Positions 51,974 to 57,000 of a stretch of DNA of 64,000 nucleotides are shown one piece after another. The translations under genes were made by a program, and so were the position numbers. The DNA comes from Diphasiastrum complanatum. Taxonomy: Eukaryota; Streptophyta; Lycopodiopsida; Lycopodiales; Lycopodiaceae. The stretch's first letter is position 1. The number at the start of each line of letters is the position of its first letter. The notes under the pieces were generated by a model, which was not told where the DNA came from, did no database searches, and saw only the letters and a program-made list of their open reading frames with translations. The stretch lies in assembly GCA_029204225.1 (NCBI GenBank), contig CM055100.1:4603737-4667736 (forward strand). The letters are read 5' to 3'.

Positions 51974-53934
51974 AAGAAAGAAAGAAAGTAAGAAAGCTTT
52001 ATTAATGTCTTTTCCATGCCAAAAGGCATATAAGACTAATGAAGTACAAGCGTATAAAAAACGTCTCCAAACTGTAATAAAGAAAAACATCTGGTGCAAC
52101 CTAAAATAGACACGTATGCGAGAATGTGCATAATAATAATCATATGTGTCTCGGGTAAGATGTCAAGGCTGTGTTGCATCTGCTGTGCTGCTACTGTAAA
52201 AAGATGTAATGCGAGCCACAATATGGGAAAGCACTGAACTCTGCCGGCGGCGTCTGTGAGTATGAGCACGTGTATGTGTGATAGTAGTAGTAGTACGCCC
52301 CTGCGTAGAATGTCTAGTAATCCTGGTGGTATCCTGATGGTGAGAGGTACACTGTCTCTGATCTCTATGAGCATGAGAGCGGCCAACACCCTCGTCGTCA
52401 TCCTCATCATAATCCTCATCCTCAGGTACTAAATCATGTGATCTCCGTCTAGTAAAGAACGAAGTAATCAATGGCTGTGAGGTAAAATGCTGGGGTGTCT
52501 CGTATAGATCTCTCAGTAGTCTGGACATCTCGTGTACCATGAGAGCGACACACCGTGGGTCCTCATAAGCTATGAGAGATCGTAGAGTGTTAGGCATCTC
52601 TCGGAACAGGCAGTGATATCGTCCTCTAATGTCATAATATACAGGGCACCGAAATATAAAGTGCTCCTCAGACTCCACCTCACCTAGGGAGCAGAACTGG
52701 CAAATCCGCTCCTCTCTGGGAATACCGTGGAACCTCCCAGTCTCAATAGCTAGCTGATGAGAGGACACCCTGAGTTGCCCCAATGTGAATTTGAGGCAGT
52801 GTGACAATCCCGAGTCCAAGTAGCGTGGCATGACCGGGGTCCCTGATGCATCTAGCTCCAAGAAATGAGTCCGATAGAAAGTTGGCTTAACCCCTAACTG
52901 GTTACGCCAAGTCCGCTCTAGATATGTGCGATAAAGGAAGCGTCTGATATACTGATGTGTGCCGGAGGGGAGCTCTGTGATGGAGATGCCAAATGATACA
53001 AGTAGGAGGTGAGAGGCCTGAGAGAACCATGATAGCCTGTAGCCCTGATCATGAAGACGCTGTGAGGAGGATAGTGCAACCTGTATGTATCGCCTGTCTA
53101 TCTCCGGTAAAGCCTGTATCCTTTGTATATAGGTGATAAGCTGAAGAACTGCCTCGATCTGTATAGGTGGAACTACAAACTCGGCCAGGAGAATCTCATG
53201 GGGAACAGAATGCTTCGCTCGAATCAACCGAGCTAGCATGGTGGTCTGTAATCGTGAGAGACTGGCCCAGTGTGAAGAAGGAAGACCTACATACCATGTC
53301 TCTGCCGCATATAAAGCCGTGAGGTTAACAATGGTATCGAAGAGGTGACACTTACTGCGAGCATCCTGGATGGACTTGCGGAAACAAAATCGCTCTAGCT
53401 GAACAAGGGAGGCATGTCCTTTCCCTAGTCGAGTGGTAGCGGCCTGTCTCATGTTAAAAGTAGGACCTGAGAAAAGGACCCCCAAGTATGTGTAGGAAGG
53501 GACCACCTCTAGAATTTGTTCGCCCAAAGTAAGCTCCTGTCGCTGCATGAATGCCCTCGAAGTGTTGAAGACCATAACCTTGGTCTTCCCAATGTTCACC
53601 CCTAGATCTGCTAGGTGCACTATTAAGAAAGCGCACTCGTCCATCTCGGCAGCGAGGGGGCAGCAATGGGGGAGGTATTAGTGTCTGCAAAGAGGGGGGG
53701 GGGGGGGTTGTTTCCAGCAGCGATGGAGCAGCTGTCTCCATCAGCGATGGAGGAACTGTTGTTTCCAGCAAGGGAGGGGATGTTTCCAGCGAGGGAGGGG
53801 GAGGAGACAGGAGCGATTTCAGCGAGGGAGGGGGAGGAGACAATAGCGAGGGGGGAGCGGGTGGTCCGACGTGGAGGGAGTGAGGAGATGGCGCGAGAGA
53901 CAGGAGGAGCAGATCCAGATCCGCGTGGAGCCAT

Positions 53935-54012
<78 letters not shown>

Positions 54013-57000
54013 TGTAGCCATTGTTTCAGAATCTGTAAGTAGGAATACGCGCTTATCAACGCTAGAAAAAATAATCCTCAAAATTTTCACCCAGTCGGTG
54101 AATTCAACAATGCCACAAGATGTAAGGGAAAAACCAAAATACTTAGGAAAAGAGAAGTGGTTTAAGCCGTTTGCTTGTAGGTTACAGTATGAAGTGAGCT
54201 GCGCTTTTAGTATAGATACGATGTCATCATTTTGTCATTTATAAATTTTTTAACAAAACGGAAAACAAATAAAGGAAATGGAATCAAAACGGGAAAATGT
54301 AAAGTGTTAAGGAAAACGAATAGGAAATGTGACGAATGATCCAATGGTAGTAGAAAGCCAACAAACAATAGGTGGTGAAGGGGCTGCTGAAAAGTGAGTG
54401 AAGGCGTTGGACAGCCAATAAGTAGATGTGCAAAAACTGGAAAATTGGCCGCTCAACGTGGGCAGCAGGGCCTTGGACAGCCACAAAGCAAATGGGTGGT
54501 GAAGTAGGGCACAACTTCAAAGTGTAATATCTCGAGGATGAGACATCTGTTTGGCAAACCGTGAAGTGCAATGAACTTCTTGAAAAACAAAGTATGTAAA
54601 GATCCAAAAACAGAATGTTTTAGAACAGAAAACAGAATATTCCAATTTGACCAAGGTTTGACCTTTCAAAATTTTCACTTTTAAAAGGTCAAAAATGGAT
54701 ACAAAATGGATCGTAATAATTAAGGAACGATAGGAAAGAACAAGATCCAATCACATATGCAAAACGAACAACTAAACAAAATGAAATGAACACCCCTTTG
54801 GAAAACTTTGCGAGATCTTAGGATGTAGTCCTCCGTTTGACATAAAACATGGATCAATAGTCTTGTCTCAGCCTAGCACCCTCATCCATATGATTATTTT
54901 GAACTTCTATCGTGGAAAAGGATACAAAAGATGAGTTTTTGCAAAAACTAAAAATTAGGGTTTTCGAAAAACGGCCAGCAAAAAAAAATTCATCTAGGTG
55001 CCGACTTGCTACGACACCATTGCAACTAACAAAACTTAAGTCCGATCACAAATAAAGAAGTTATGACAAAAAATGTGAAAAAGAAAAAAAAAATCTAGAG
55101 AGAGAAAAACAGCCAAAACACTGTCTAGAGAGAGCTGAAGATCCACCAAAAGATGAAGATCCAGCTAGAGAGAGATAAAGAGAGAAAACAGATAGCAGAT
55201 CTTAGTCCGTAAAATGAAGCTCCTTAAACCTGCAAAGAAACCATAAAACAAAAAAGCACTCCTAATCGCTCAGGAAAGTGTTTTGATACCATGTTATGAA
55301 CAAATTCATAGGTATTAGTATCAATGATGCATAAAAAAACAGGCATTCACGTAGCTTTCTCCAACTAAGAAACTGAATGAATATCGATGGTCGCCGATAG
55401 CTTAGGCAGATCTCCAACTAAGATCTCCGAAATAGTACACCTCCCCTACAAGAAGTTCAAGACTCAAATGATCAAAATCTAGCAAATGACTAGCCTTAGT
55501 GGCTATCTATAGTGAACAAACCCTACCTTCCTTCATATATTTGGAGGGAAAGTGAAATTCAAAAATTAGGGCCAAAAATAGAAAACCATGTAAAATAGTA
55601 TTTCTAGGCCCGTCACGTGTAAATATAAATTGCGTGTCCACTAATATTGTCGAAAGTAGAGATGGACTATAATGTGTGTCCATAACAATAACTCATGTAC
55701 TCTTGGAGTGTAAGGTCAACACCAATTGAACAGTTGAGTTGATTGCAATCTACTACAAAAACATTCCGGAATGTGCTTCCCAAAATGCCAGTGGTTTATT
55801 ATTTTTATTTTCTTTGGACAAAAGAGTAATGGCTGAAACTTTGTTTGATAGTTTAGTTAGTGTTAGCTGAACTTAGAAATGATCAATCAATGCATGTGAA
55901 GAACAACGTATTAACAACTTGGAAAGAGGCAAAAATAACATTGCACAGAGCTATATTGATTCAGTGAATTAGAGATAGAGATACATTGTAAACCAAAGAC
56001 ATGTTGGAGTGAAAACAGTCAACGCTACAAGCATAGTGCTGATAAAAGTTGGTTTATTTATTTATTTATTTGGAATGTACTACGTTCTAGGGAATTTTTA
56101 GGGCCAGAAAATTCCAGAACGAACAGTACGTTCCAAGTCCCAACCCATCCTGGCGGAACCAGTTTCTGAGGACCCTACAAAGCTTTCTTTGAAAGCAGTC
56201 ATGGGTTTTTAACCCTAATATTCCTGATTTGGTCCTAATTTGATAATTCTGATGATAGGGATTGTGAGCTTCTTCGCGGGAGACATAGATAGTGCTTCTT
56301 TGTATGAGGACCTACAAAGTGCGTTAGCGATTGTTCTTGAAATCTTAATTGGAGATTACTAAATAAACTGAAAGCTTTACTGCTGTATTGTTGCATGGTT
56401 CTTTGAGAATGTGATCAGTAACTGTGGGTCACCTTGTATCGTTCTGGGCAACCTGAAGTGTCAATAGACATAAAGCATTGGTCAGTACAATCAATTGCTA
56501 CTTTGACAATGAAAATGATCATTTCAAAGGCTGGCAACTCTCGGCTTTTCATTACACAAGTGCTATTCATAGGTCTACCTTTAGGTATTAAATTGGGCCT
56601 TGGATGTTGTTTATACTCTTATATTTTTAATTAAGAAAATTTGGAAGATGTGACTGTGTCTATTTATTATCTTTTCATGTCTTCTTTTACTCATTTGTCG
56701 TTCCCTGATATGATTGATGTACTTCCTTTTAGGAGCCAGTCCTATATTTTTACAGATTGACTTTACATGTGTAACTTAGGAGGACGTCACGTGGCATGAA
56801 GACCAGTGGGACAATCCAGATGGTCGATTCCTGTCATTCACGTAAGTTCCTGTGAGCATAGCATGGGGAATAAACTTTAGGATGAAACACAGATTTCATA
56901 CCATAGATTACCGAGCATTAGATATGTTCTTGACAATTATATTAATATCTTTTGTTGTTTCAAACTTGTGAAGGCTACATGAGAGAGATCTAGGCGGTGG

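Larger units (their letters stand above)
51939..54010 (-). mobile_element. LINE copy 3, antisense, internally deleted
   Basis: On the minus strand: a CT tract (54010-53937), a start [20 protein letters not shown] at 53934, a Ser/Pro-rich stretch with short repeats to about 53645, then the C-terminal part of ORF2 to 52163, an AATAAAG near 52000 and a CTTT/CT tail to 51939. Endonuclease and the RT core between are missing. Confidence 0.78.

Noticed and set aside
53454-54090. Leu/Ser-rich frames of 155 and 201 codons as one gene
   Set aside because: The poly-Leu/Ser part is the GA microsatellite read on the minus strand; only the part after 53935 is plausible, as the LINE ORF start.
47946-56779. 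U12-type intron (donor GTATCTTC resembles GTATCCTT)
   Set aside because: No matching U12 branch site (TTCCTTAAC-like) is visible within the last 30 bases before the acceptor, and the acceptor looks ordinary.
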